Shown: one piece after another, positions 12,154-25,580 of the stretch
Layout of the letters: every line of letters starts with the position of its first letter
How positions within the stretch are numbered: the stretch's first letter is position 1
Assembly (NCBI RefSeq): GCF_000220395.1
Contig: NW_004086276.1
Span: 1 to 56,590 of the forward strand
Length of the DNA stretch: 56,590 bases
Origin: Ichthyophthirius multifiliis
Lineage: Eukaryota; Ciliophora; Oligohymenophorea; Hymenostomatida
Direction: 5' to 3'
Translations under genes and position numbers: made by a program
The notes under the pieces: generated by a model
What the model was told of the DNA's origin: nothing
Databases searched by the model: none
Seen by the model: only the letters and a program-made list of their open reading frames with translations

Positions 12154-12999
12154 ATGAATACAAAATATATATTTTAATAAAATCAAAATCAAAAAACAAT
12201 CACTAATTTTAATTTTCCTTAAAAACTAACATAACTTGAATAATTCTTATAGAAATTATTTAATATAATGGATTTTAAATTTGATTTAAATATAAAATTT
12301 GCAAAGATAAATTAAATAATAAAGAATAATTATTAACTTCTTTTAATTTAAAACGAAATAAAATCCATAAAACCAGACAAAATATTCATAATACTATAAA
12401 ACATCCTCGAAAAATCTGAAAAAGATAAAAATAATTTAATAACTCTCTTATCTCCATCAAAAAAAAATGAAAATATCAAAAATAAAAAATAAAAAACCTG
12501 CCTAAAATGCCAAAACTGCTAATAAACCATTAAAAATGTTGCTTTTACATGCCTAATATGTCATAACTATATATTATGTACTGATTGTAAGTTTTACATT
12601 ATAAAAAATCACTTTCACCCTTTTATAAAATATTATCTTGAAGAGAAATATATTGAGAATTCGACTTATTTTAACAATTAAAGTATTACTTTAAAAAAAA
12701 TATTCGAAAAAATAGAAATCATACGTATTTAAAAAGGAATATAATTCGATATATAAATGATTGTATAAAATACTGAAAATAACTAATTTGGAAATAATTT
12801 GTATGTTTTTTGCACAAAGGGACCTTTTTAAGGACATAAATAAATAATTAATCCTAATTTTAAAGACTAAGAATAGATTATTACTTTTTAATTTATTGCT
12901 CCCAGTATTATTTGTAATTTTTAAATTGAGTTTTGTATTGTTAATGAAGGTATTGTTTATGATAAATAATTTATTAATTTTCTTGTTTGTGTTGAATGA
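12154..12999 (+). CDS. ZZ-type zinc-finger protein
   Basis: Single exon, 281 residues, ATG 12154 to TGA 12997-12999. Residues about 116-160 form a ZZ-type finger: CLKCQNC, CLICHNYILCTDC and the closing histidines in NHFHPF, with the family spacing of paired cysteines. ZZ domains bind short N-terminal or histone peptides. The N-terminal 110 residues are Gln/Asn/Lys-rich with an amphipathic helix. The C-terminal 100 residues (NLYVFCTKGPFQGHKQI to YDKQFINFLVCVE) read as beta strands and might be an NBR1-like FW (Ig-like) domain, which would make this an autophagy-receptor-like protein; the usual tryptophans are missing, so this is only a suggestion. Confidence 0.75.
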
Positions 13000-13188
13000 A
13001 TTTTTTTTTTTGTAATTTTTTTTTTTTTATATGAATTTAACTTTATTTAAATTTAAATGATTTTTTTTTTATTATTTTTTTTTTTTTTTTAAGTATAAAC
13101 AATTAATAACATATATATTTTTTAAATTTTTTTTTTTTTTTTTTGTATTCATAAACATTAAAGCAATATTAAAAAAAAAATAAAAAAT

Positions 13189-14581
13189 ATGGAATATTAA
13201 AATGGAGAATTATAGGTAAATAAAAAAAAACTAACAAACAAATATTAACCATTTAAATAAAAATAATTAAATAAAAATGAATTTTTTAATTAAAAAAATA
13301 TTCAAAAAATCTATAATTTAGAATAAAAAATAAAATACATTAAAAAAAAAATAAAAAAAATCCATTAAAAATAAATAAAAATATATATATATGTATAAAT
13401 ATAAAATAAAAAAGGAATTAAATTGTATATTCTGCTCGAAATGTAAAAAACCGAAAACATTTAATTAAATGATTGGCCATGCTTTATATTCAAAATACAG
13501 TGCTTCATAAAATTATTATTTTACAAAAGATGTAAACGATATTCTTACAAATTAACGAACAACAACGCATATTAAAATAAAAGACTTATAAGTATATGAT
13601 GAAGATGAATAATATTTAAAGCGAATATATAAAATATATGAATATCCAAACAAAATAGAAATGCTAACAGAATATTATAAATACCATAAAGATGTAGCTA
13701 GAATATTTACAATTCCTGCTAGTAAATCCTTAAATAAATATCATGATAAGAAACGAAAATCGGAGTATATTCGTATAAAAAAACAATTAGACCCTAAATT
13801 TGTATATGAAGATGATAAAAATATGCAAAAAGAAACTTCTGTACATGAGAGATTGTTAGCTCCTTTAGATTCTGTTACAGTTTAGAGTGGAACTATATAA
13901 GAAATTAATGAAAAATTGCAAGAAATTATTAATTCAGTTAATTATTCTTTTCTAACTGAAGTTTAAAATAATAATAGTTTAGGTGGAAATTTAAACTAAT
14001 TTTTAAATTTTTTATAGAAAACTGATGAATAATAATAAAATGAGTATTATATCTAATAATACTTAAAAAAAAACTAAAAAAACACAATATAAAATTACAA
14101 AATATAAGAAAATAATCCAAATAAATAAAATGAAATTAAAAAACAATAAGAAATAATAGAACACATAAAAAAATAAAAAATGTTAATTTAAAAATAATAA
14201 ATTTAAATTTTCAGAAAGGTTCAATCAGAATAATAATATATAAAGGAAGAAAAAATTAATTATAATAATAATATAAGAAAAAAAGATATTGTATTAGAAT
14301 AATAAAATCAATTTTAAAATAGTTCAAATATAAAAAAATAAAGATAACATTCCTAATAAAATACCATAAATTCAAATAGTAATATAACTAATATAAATTC
14401 GTAAAACAAAATTAATAATACAGATAGACAATATAATTATACACAAAAAACATTTAATAATAGTAAAAATAATAAAAAATTATTACTAACAGAATAAAAA
14501 GATGTATTTAATAGTATATTCTAATTAATAAAAGATAATATGAAAAAAACTAATAATAAAATATATTAATAATAATAATAA

Positions 14582-14612
<31 letters not shown>

Positions 14613-15428
14613 TTTAAAAATCATAATAATTTATTAAAAACAAAATATTAACATGCTTATAATCATTTATAATAATAACAAAATTCTAAAAATTCTCTTC
14701 CCTAAACTCGTTAAAACAGTATTTATAAAAGCCATGTAAGGACTTAATCTCGTTTATTAACTTAATAACCATAAATATGTGTAATGAATACTAAAAAAAA
14801 TACAGGAACTCTATTCGATCTGAGTCAATTGAAAAACGAGAATAACAATTAAAACATGATACTTACAAATTAAAAATTGAGTGCTACTTATAAATATTAT
14901 TAATAAAATAGTAGCGATAAATCTCCTGATTAAAGAATTGTAAATAAAAAAGATAATTAATAATCATTAACTGAAAGATTATAATTTTAAAATAAAATTA
15001 ATAGAGAAAATAAAAGCAATTAAAGTGCTAATCATAAAAAAAATATCAGTTAATAATAATAATATAAAAAGGATGACGTGGCAATGATTACTAATAATTC
15101 AAATGTTGATTCAAATACACATTTCCATACTCAATAAAATGCTCTATTAGAAATGATTAAATTTAATAGAATTAATTCCGTAGCGAATAATAACAATAAT
15201 TAGTTTACAGAAAAAAAAATTGGTTTTCATAAATAAACAAAGTCGGAAATTACCTGTGGGCTTTTTTATGAAAAAAATATAGCAAATATAGGAGAAAAAG
15301 GAAAATAAAAAAGTAAAATGACATATTCACCGTGTATTAATAATAATAATAATAAATTAAACCGAAATAAAAAAGTAATTCATAAGAAAGATGTTTTAAG
15401 CGATATTTATTTAAAATCTTAATATTGA
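13189..15428 (+). CDS. Unrecognised Asn/Gln-rich protein
   Basis: Exon 1 is MEYQNGELQ, followed by a GT...AG intron from 13216, ending either at 13321 or, more naturally, at 13414. The second exon starts ELNCIFCSKCKKPKTFNQMI, a CxxC...CxxC cluster, and continues with an ordered block including SKYSASQNYYFTKDVNDIL, EMLTEYYKYHKDVARIF and LNKYHDKKRKSEYIRIKKQL (about 13490-13790). I believe similar blocks occur in other ciliate proteins of unknown function (memory only). The remaining 500 codons are low-complexity Asn/Gln/Lys. Between about 14543 and 14610, in an A7 run and TAA repeats, the frame shifts by one base; the downstream frame then reads well to KKDVLSDIYLKSQY and TGA 15426-15428. Confidence 0.6.
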
Positions 15429-15611
15429 TACAATTAATCACATTTTTTTATTTACAAATATTTAGTTTTTTTATATATATATATATATATATATATTTAC
15501 GTATAATCATATTTTTGTAATAATTTATTATTTGGATTCCAGTTTTTTGTAGATTATATTAACAGTAAAAAAAAAAATATATAATTGTACATAATTTGTT
15601 TTTATTAAATA

Positions 15612-16596
15612 TCAAATTATAAAAAATAAGTTATATATTAATTTATAATTAATAAAAATATTTTATATTTCTCTTTTATTTAATTTATTAAAAAAATAAT
15701 TTATACTTTTTTCAAATATCTCTTTTTTTATAATATTAAAATAATATTAAAATATAATTATAATAAATTACATTATTTAAGAAATTTTTCCTTCATTCTC
15801 AATAATCTCATTATATTTTTCAATTTCATCTAGTCTATCAAGCAATTCTATAGGAGGAAAAGGTAAAACTTCTACAGCATACTTAGATTAATAAGGTAAA
15901 TGTATATCAATAATAGACATTTAGTCCGATTAATAAATATTATCAATACAATTTCTTTTATCTAAATCAAAAATATCACTTCTCCAAAGGTTTTTATACT
16001 AATAACTATATTAAAGAAAAACTTAGGAAGAAAGAGTAGTAGTATCATCTATTATTTAGCAAATTTCATCCGTAAAATAATTAGATTTTATTATTTCACT
16101 TAAATAACCATATATATGAGATTTAATATAAGGATTTTCATCTTAAACAGTTTCCAAGTATCTAGTAAATAAGGGAAGACAATATTCAACATTTAATTAT
16201 ATTGTTTTTTCGTCATTTTCTCCATCTTTATCTTTAAATAATTTTATTAATAAATTTATTACAATTATTTCTTCAACTATAAAAAAATAAAATAATTAAA
16301 ATTTTATTAATTATACTTTGTGGATATCCTTAATATTCTATTGAATATTCAAATGCTTAAGATAATGATTGACTAATATAATAATAAAAATTTGATTTTA
16401 TTAAAATTTTTTTTATAAAAGGTTGCTCTTTATTAAGTAAAATATTTAATTTAAAGTAAATCTTATATCGGAGTGAGTTTACGATTATTAAGTATATACA
16501 ATAAGGAACATATAGTTTCTATATGCTTTTCTTATATAACTTGTTTGTTTTTTATAATAATTTATTCTATTATTAATAAAGTACCTTTTTAATAAA

Positions 16597-16638
<42 letters not shown>

Positions 16639-16936
16639 TTTATGTATTTATTTATCATTTTATATTAAATAAAATTTTATTTTATATATATATATTATTG
16701 TTTACAATTATATAATTATAAATATTTCGTTTTTACATATTATTAATAAAATTATATAAATAATATGTATATTTTTTAAATAAAAATAATAATATTTTTA
16801 TTTAATTAAATTAATACTTGTTAAAATAGTAGTATATGATATAGAAATTCTATCTAATTTTTCTAAAAAATCATCTCTTTCTTCTTCATCGTCATCTAAT
16901 TTGATTAGCTATAATTATTATTATTACTATTATTAC

Positions 16937-16993
<57 letters not shown>

Positions 16994-17806
16994 TCATTTA
17001 TATCATACTATTTAAGAAGTTCTGTATATTAACTTTAATACTTTATACACATATTAAGTATATTCTCTAATACTTCTTAAATATTTTATATAAGTAAAAT
17101 ACTAGGAAATTGATTAAATAGTCTTAAAAGAATACCAGAACATTATAATTCATTCTAAAGTTCTGGATATTATGTTTAATGTAAATCTTTAATATCTTTT
17201 TTTTAAGATTTTATTTATTATTCAAGGACCATTAATATTTCTATTCTCATAATACTTGTCCAGAATAAATCCGGAAGTAAAACATTTTAAGATTAAATTA
17301 TTTCTAAAATCTCAATATATGATTTGTTTGAATAAAACCATTTTTGTAAAAGATGGTAAGGTAAAATTGAATTAATATATTATAAAAAATATTAATTTTC
17401 GAGTGAAATTTCGTTTATAATTTATAAAGATTATATTCTAATATTTATTTTTATTTAATCCATTTTAAATACTATATAAAATAATAAAGAAATGAACTTT
17501 TTTTATATTAATATTTAAATATTGTGAGATTATCTTAATAATTTTTATATCAATATTAATTCCTTTTGAATTTTTAAGAAATTAATAAATAATAAATAAA
17601 TATAATTGTAATACTTATGTAACCAATTAATTCTCTAATGAACAAACATTAACTAAATCTAAATAAATACAGTTAAGTAAAATATCAGAATCACAAATAA
17701 TATCTGATCCTTAAACAGTACTTGATATTTCAATAAAAATACTAAGTAAACATTTTTTATATCTTTAAATATTAACTTAATATTTATTTTCTAACTATGT
17801 TTAAAA

Positions 17807-17838
<32 letters not shown>

Positions 17839-20800
17839 TTTTATTTATATATATTATTATATATATATATTTTTATATTATACATTTAAAATATCTACAA
17901 CAATATTAAAATACTCCTATTCATAAAATAAATTAATTAATGGATATTTTTAAATCATTTTAAGTACTGTTTTTAAATATAACTTTACTGCTTTTTAATT
18001 ATTGTAAATAAATTAATTTGCTTTAAGTACATCATACTAAAGAGTCAGATTTATTTCTTTAATAATTCTTATTATTTATTAAATATTACTTTTTAGCTAA
18101 TTAATTACTTCTTTTAAAAATACTCCTGGATTATTAATATCGAAATTTTCACTTTATACAAAAAGCCTTAAATATATCCCTTAAATTTATACTTCTTTAT
18201 CATCCATAAAATCGTTATTATTTAATTCCTCACCCATCTATATATTATTATCTATAAGTTTATTCAAGAAAATTTTACCCATAGAAGCATTTATAGTTAT
18301 TATTTATAATTTCAGAATATTTTCAAGCTTTTCCTTTGACAATTGGTTCCAAATAAAGTCCGGATATTCACAATTTGAATTAATTTTACTTACAAAAGTG
18401 TCTATTTATAGATTATTTTAGTACAAATATTACAAGAAATAATCACTAACATTGGCTTACATAACATTTATAAATTATTTATTAAAAAAAAGTAATTTAT
18501 CATCAGTATTTATAGCTACATTAGTAGAATTGGTATATACATTAGCAATTATACCTGCTGCCTTTTTAGAAATATCATCTAGATTTTATACATTTCTGTT
18601 TTTTTAGGAATCTTAAAGTAAATGAAAATTTTTTCCTTTAACTAAAATAATTTCTAGACTTCTCCAAATAATCCCTGCACGAATAAGGCTTTCCAAAAAA
18701 GAGAAACTAGCTGAAAGTGAATAAATAAAATCAAATACTAAATTATTAAAAATTCTACATAAATCAAATATTTTTTCCTCTTCTTCCTCCTAATTTTCTT
18801 CTTGTTCTTGTTTTTCTTTTTATATAAAACTAAATCGGAATAATTTTTCTAATAAAGAACTTGTTTTATTTTATTCTTTTTCTTTCAAATCTTATTTTTC
18901 AGGAATTTACAGTATGTTTCCACTAAACTGTTATTAATTTTATATTTATACATTTTAAACAGTTTTCTCTAGAAATAAATTATAATAAATTAGTGTAATT
19001 TTGCTTATTTTCTAAATTAAAATACATAAATCGTTTTTTTATTATTAACATAACCCTAATAAAGCTTCTGGTTATGTATTTTATATTTTTAATATACACT
19101 ATAACAGATATATGAGTATTTTTAATTCTGAAACTGATATTTTAGTATCTTCGAAGTATTATTTTATATCTTTTTTATTAATATTTTTAACTTGGGTTAG
19201 GAGATGTATATTACTCATGATATAAAAGATACATTTAATGCCTTTTTTTAAACGAAATTTCGAGTATTTTCCTTATTTACCTCATTTAGGGAAAAGTATA
19301 TTATTTTAGAAATTTTTTATATATATTAAGTGTATGTTTATTATGTACTGTCTTATATTTATTAAGAAAAGGAATTATTTAGAAATTGTTTTAAACATAA
19401 ATTTAATGTATTATAATTTTTATTTAATTATTATTAACTTTATAATTTAGGTGTAGTGAATAAATCAGAGTTTTTTCTAGAATGATTAGGCGAGTTTTAT
19501 TTTGACCACATCTTCATTTATGTACTAATATCATTTTAATAGCTATTATCTTCCAAAGTCTACTATATTTATTATTATTCTTCTTAAATTTTATCTTTCA
19601 AAGCCTTAATACATGCATAAGCAACTGAAAAAAGATCATAATAAGGGTAAATAATACTCTCTTATAATTAAATTTTCGCGACTTTATAACATTTACATTA
19701 AGCCTTCAATAAATAGAGTAGATTTTGCATGATACTTGAGCAATATTTATTATTTTTTAATATAAAAATCTCATTTTAGAATGAATATTCCTTTATTTTA
19801 AATATAGTTTGAGAATAAAAACACTCTGGAATACCTTCTGTGGGAGGTTCAATATCTTTTTCCATAACCCAGGGTTTTAGGTATATTTAGCATGATTATA
19901 TTTAATATTTTAAATCTTTATATATAATAGGTTCTGTTAGTGATATTTTTTCGAATTTGGGATATTTTTTTTTCATTTCTGTGGAAAACAAATACGTCGT
20001 AGAATTTTTTTATAAAGAAACTTCTTATGAAAAATTCTAAAGAGAAATTTTGTAATTTTATAACTCAAAATCGATCTCTTAAACTAATTAATTTCTCATA
20101 TTTTCATTCCAGACTAGTGTAAAAGACTCATTATTGGCAAAATAATCAAAATGTCTATTTAAAAATACTTAAATGAGAAAAGGGGTAGGAAAAAAAGCGA
20201 AAAAAGGGAATGTTTTTATATGAATTTGCTATAAACAGGAACTTGTTCTTATTTCATTCATAATCTCTTCATTATTAGGTATTGTTAGAAAGAACAACTT
20301 CCTAATAATGTCAAAAATAGTTTTTTAAGTTTTTTAATTAATTTATTTAATCAAAAAATATACAAAACCATCCTCAAACATTATTTTTTTGCAAATTAAA
20401 TATTTTTCTATTAACTTTAAATAAGAAATCTTAACAACATTACACATTGGATTATTAGAAGTATCATCCAAAAGGAGTATATTATTTAAAATGCGTTTAT
20501 TTTTTTTCTTTAAACACGTTTTTTATATCTCAGTTAATGGAAAAACCTTCCTATTTCGGTGAATATTACTATTATTTTCCATACAAATAGTAATTATATA
20601 TATACACATATATATAATAGATAGATTTTCCTCATAAACATGCTTACATAATTAAAGTTTTAAAGAAGTTAAATCTATTTAGTTTATTTATTTTAAATTT
20701 TCCTCTATATAGATTTTTTAAGAGATTAAATTTATTAAACTGTTTATATTTTCGGAATTATTATTATTTCCTATTAATTATTTTACATGAAATTATCTTA

Positions 20801-21574
20801 AAGCCGCATTTTCACACATTATAGTTTATGTAATAAGTTAAATAATTTAATACTAAGCGAATTAATATTCCTTTAAATTTAATAAATTTACATAATAAGG
20901 TATTATTGATATCCCTTTTATTTATTAATAATGTTATTTATATAAAAGAACTTAAATTCGCAAAATTAATTTAATTTTATCCCTATTTTATTCCTAAAAA
21001 GGAACTATATTCATAAATGAAGATACTAAATTTTCCCATAAATCCTTGCTATCATTAATTATGTAGTTTAATTTATAATTCTCATCTATTAGATTATTTA
21101 AATAATACCTACCAACAAGAAAAGAACTATTTTTTTTATAACAAACCTTAAAATCTTCGAAATTCCAGTATAAATTAAGCAATTTCTTATCATGATAAAG
21201 TAAATCTTCGAATATTTATAAATCCTATATACATTCTTTATTTTCAAAAAGTGGAAATTATTCATTAAAAATACTATCTTCTTCATATAAAATATTTTTT
21301 AATTCATCTAAATTACCTTTCTGCCAGCTAATTAATGGAGTTTCGTAATTTTTATGTATTGTCTTAAAAAAAAAGTGATACCATTCCTATTTTGTCCACT
21401 AATCAACATATGAAGAATCCGTTTTTTAAGCTTTAAAAAGTGCTCTTGGAAACATATTCATTACAATGAAACAACTATATATGTATATATATATATAAAT
21501 ATAAAATAAAAAAGAAATTAATAAATGTAAATATATGTATAAAAATTTATATATATATATAAATATTTATATAT

Positions 21575-21614
<40 letters not shown>

Positions 21615-22636
21615 TAGCATTTACGTAGAAGCTTTCTAATAGAGTAGATTAAATAAGAAACTAAAAGATGTTTTTTACATGAATTAATTTTTCGGGAAAA
21701 TTACAGAATATACAATAAATATTAACAAAGTAGAATTATTTATAATTAGATTAAAAAAATATTTTCCTTATTAAGAATTTGTATAAATTGAATTTAATAA
21801 AGTAATTCCTTAATAATTGACTGAATTAATATTCATTCTTATAATTTTATTTAATACAATAAAAATAATACCCGATTACATTATTTTCAATATTTTAATT
21901 CTATCTTCTGCAAATTATTCGATTCTAAAATACATTGTACATTATAAAAATGTCATATAACTAAAAATATTCAAAATTTAAGTAATTTTATACATCTATG
22001 TACTTTTCAAGCAGCATATTTTGCTTAGTTTATGTGCAATTTTAATCAATAAATTCAAATTATTTCCAAAAACAAATTTTTTATTATTCTATTCCGACTT
22101 AATGACAGATGAATTATGAAAAAAAATAATTTTTTTGAAAAAAATGGAAGCCAAAAATACTAAAAGAGGATTCTAAGAAACCAATATCTTCCTAATAAAC
22201 AAAAACGAGTTTATTTTTTCTTCCTTAACATTCGTATCTTCAAAAAACCGTTTCAAATTTATCAAAGTTCCCAAACACTTTAAAATTTCTTCCAAAAAAA
22301 TTTATAAATTTTAAGCATTTTCAGCTTAATTTTCAACATAAAAATTTTTAACTTTATCTATGAACTTTAAAAAAAGTAAATCTAAATTAAACTATGAAAT
22401 AATTATAGAATTACTATTATTATATTACTATTCATTATTTATATTTAATAAAATACTATTATTATTATCATTATTATTATTTTCATCATTATTTAATTCT
22501 TATATATAATATTCTTCCTCATCTTCATCTATTTCATCCACATTTTATTTCTCTATAGACTAAAAAATATCATTTTCAATTAGATTATTATCAATACTAC
22601 TATAAATATTTTTACAACTAACGCTTTAATAATTAA

Positions 22637-22678
<42 letters not shown>

Positions 22679-22880
22679 CATTTGATTATCATTATGATTT
22701 TAATTATGATTTTCATTATCCTTATCTTTATCATAGTTGTTACTATTTTTTTTACAATTATTTTAATTATCATTATCATAATTCTATATAACTTTATTTT
22801 AAATTTTTTTATCATTAAAATATTATTTATTATAATTGTTATCTTATTCAATTTCATTATTTTATTTTTAAAAGTATTAA

Positions 22881-22923
<43 letters not shown>

Positions 22924-24467
22924 TTCTTATATTCTATATTTATTATTATTTTCATTGACATTATCATTATCAATATTATTTTCATTATAATATTTAATTA
23001 CATTATTATTATCATTTTCATTGTCACTATAATTATTATTATCTATATCTATATTATTATATTTATCATTAACATCATCATTTTTGATTTCATTATTATT
23101 ATTTTTAGTAATATTTTAAACTCTTAATATTTAATAATTTTCTAATATTCTAAATATTCTTCCCATTTTTTACCTAATATATCCAACATATAGTCCCAAA
23201 TTTTTAAATCTGCTTCCATAATAGTTTTCAGGCTACAATTTAAATTAAATTCTTTCAGAAATTAAACATCAATGTTTTAATTATTTACTGAATATTCCTG
23301 TATTTTTTTCAAAAACTCCAATTCAATTTCTTCTTAGTATTTAAGATTATTCCTCAACCCATTGATTTCTAAATAATAATCAGGTACATACGAATGTATT
23401 ACATCTAAAGATTTCCTACAATATTAAAACTGAGAATAATATACACTAATATTTGTTAAAACTTCTGTCAAAAAAACATCTCTTTAAAAAACTTTAAATT
23501 CAAAATTAATTATATTCCCATTTAAAAATACCATTTTTAAAATTTAATTATTATTTCCTTCCCTTATAATATCTTTTAAAAATGTAAAATCGAATTTTGT
23601 ATATATTTCATTATCATTTTAGTCCATTTCTATTATTCCTTCCCTTCCTAATTAAATAATGCATTTCCTTTTAATTTAATAATCACATAAAACACGATAA
23701 GCTTCAATAGAAAAATCTATTTATGATAAATTACAGTCATATTTTTCTACATTACTGTATATTTCTTGGCTTAAATTCGAACTAACTTCCAACTCTATAT
23801 CAAATAAATTTACACACATCTTCTATATTCGGGAAACTAGCCCATTTATCTAATTTAAGTCATTGATGTAAAATTAATAGCTAAATTAACCATTCTAATA
23901 TATAATAAATCCGTTACTTTTTTTTACTATATGGGTTATATCTTTAAAAAATATACACTCCAAAACTATTTCCTATATTTTTTCTTTTTCTTAATCACTT
24001 TTTTATAAATTTTCTTTATAATTATTTTATTATTCTTCGAATTTCCCTTTTTTTTTATCTATATTATTCCATAAACTACTGCAAGTATCCGTTTAAATTA
24101 ATAAATGGCTTTAAAAACAGTAAATATTCACTTCTATGAATGATTTAGTCGATTTATCTAATATTAATTATGCTTAGATTACTGAAAAGTTAATAAAAGG
24201 AAGGTTTTATCCAAATTTAAAGCCATTTTTATAATAAAAATAATCTAATCCTTTATAAAATTCGCTTATGAGTAAATTTCTTTCCTCACTTTTGATTATT
24301 TATATGGTTTTTTATTCATTTATGTGACCTTATTTTTTAAAATAAGTTATTTGAATATCGTTTTCTTTCTCAAATATGGGAAGAAATGATACAAATTGTT
24401 AATATTTAATTGATTCTGTATTTGGGTATTGATAATATATGCTTTAAAATTATATTCCTGTTGACAT
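15612..24467 (-). CDS. RME-8/DNAJC13-like endosomal protein, J domain not found
   Basis: Very large gene, roughly 2,800 residues. RME-8 proteins sit on endosomes and control retromer, clathrin and Hsc70 activity. Seen here: N-terminal PH-like segments (CIIQLGREGIIEMDQNDNEI, about 23640-23700), an Asn-rich insert (about 22620-23120), and four IWN-type repeats: PLISWQKGNLDEL (about 21330), LVWNENMRNQL (about 20120), PDFIWNQLSKEKL (about 18360) and PDLFWTSIMR (about 17260). Each is followed by the family's short ILLRLF/IYLRLF-type strand. The segment that should hold the J domain, between KPWVMEKD (about 19870) and LLKAQCKCYK (about 19700), is only about 60 codons and has no HPD. TA-rich introns lie near 21490-21620 and 17815-17890. 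Frame breaks occur at a T7 run (19243-19249), near 16450 and in the Asn-rich region. The last 55 codons before TGA 15614-15612 are low-complexity, so the true end may be near 15780. Confidence 0.85.
16917..16989. repeat. ATT/TTA trinucleotide repeat in RME-8 gene
   Basis: About 24 near-perfect TTA/ATT units with two ACT interruptions. On the gene's strand they read as AAT (Asn) or TAA (Gln) depending on frame. It lies just upstream of the codons for QLIKLDDDEEERDD and probably codes for an Asn tract. Confidence 0.8.
22620..22990. repeat. Asn-codon trinucleotide tracts
   Basis: Two long ATT tracts (about 22637-22678 and 22884-22921) with similar interrupted repeats between them. On the minus strand they are AAT repeats that give an Asn/Asp-rich linker in the RME-8 protein. 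The best reading frame differs on the two sides, so at least one length change has occurred or the assembly is wrong here. The plus-strand Ile/Leu-only open frame over the same bases is an antisense shadow. Confidence 0.75.
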
Positions 24468-25580
24468 TATTTATAATATACGTTTTTCTGTTGAAAAAAA
24501 TTAAGGTTTAGTTATAAAATGCTTACTGTATATATAATTTTCATTCATTTTTTTTTATATAATAAAAATATTTTGTATATTTTTGAAAAGGCTTTTTTTA
24601 TCTTTTTTTTTTTTTTTTTTTAATAAAAAAAAAAAATTAAATTAAATAAACCTTAACACAATTATTATTTAAGAGATATTTTTATATATTGTATTTTGTT
24701 TATAATTTAATATATATTTTAAAGCTTTTATTTTTTATTTGTATAATATATATACCTATTAAATTATTAAAATAGTTTGTATTTTTTTTTTATTTATAAG
24801 ATAAAGAAATCAAAATTATATTTATAAATTAAATTATTATAATTAAAGAATCATTTATAGAAAATATTATCATAAATTATTTATTATAGTTTAATTTATA
24901 ATAAAATTATTTAATTAAAAATAAAATTAAATTTTTATGGATTAATTTTTAATATTAAATTTTTATATAAAAAAATTTTTATTTATTTCGTTCAAAAATT
25001 TATTTTTATATATATATTTATATTTATTATATATAAAATTAATATAAATTAATAGATAATTATATAATGTTATTTAATATTACTTTATAATCTAATATAT
25101 AATTTTTTTTTAATTTTAAATAATATTTTTATAAATATTTAATAAAAAAGATTAATATTAAATAAAAGTTTAATATTTTATTAGATTTAAAATATTTCTT
25201 ACGTATCTTTATTTATAAAAATATTTAATTTTATATAAATAATTATTAGTTATGAATTATATAAAAATTTAATTATTTTTAATATTTATATAAATATTTT
25301 TTTTTTAAAAATAAAATAATTTAATATATAAATAAATTTTACTATTATATACATAAACTTTGAATTTGAAAATTAAAATTTAAATAATATTATATATATA
25401 TGTATATATATATATATAAATATCTATATAAAAAACTAATTATATATATATATTAAAAAATTTAAATTTAGAATCTTTTTTTAAAAAAATATATAATTAA
25501 AAAATTAAATAATAATAAGTAAATAATATTTATATATAAATTATAAAGAAAAGTTTTATAGTTATAAAAGTAATATATAA
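24468..25580. other. A/T spacer between divergent genes
   Basis: No gene seen over about 1.1 kb between the divergent starts of the RME-8 and anoctamin genes. It contains a T20 run at about 24601-24620, A runs, and TA tracts near 25390-25460. Promoters for both flanking genes presumably lie here, without any visible motif. Confidence 0.65.

Noticed and set aside
22682-22990. Plus-strand Ile/Leu-rich membrane-like open frame
   Set aside because: It is the antisense of Asn/Asp repeat codons in the RME-8 gene.
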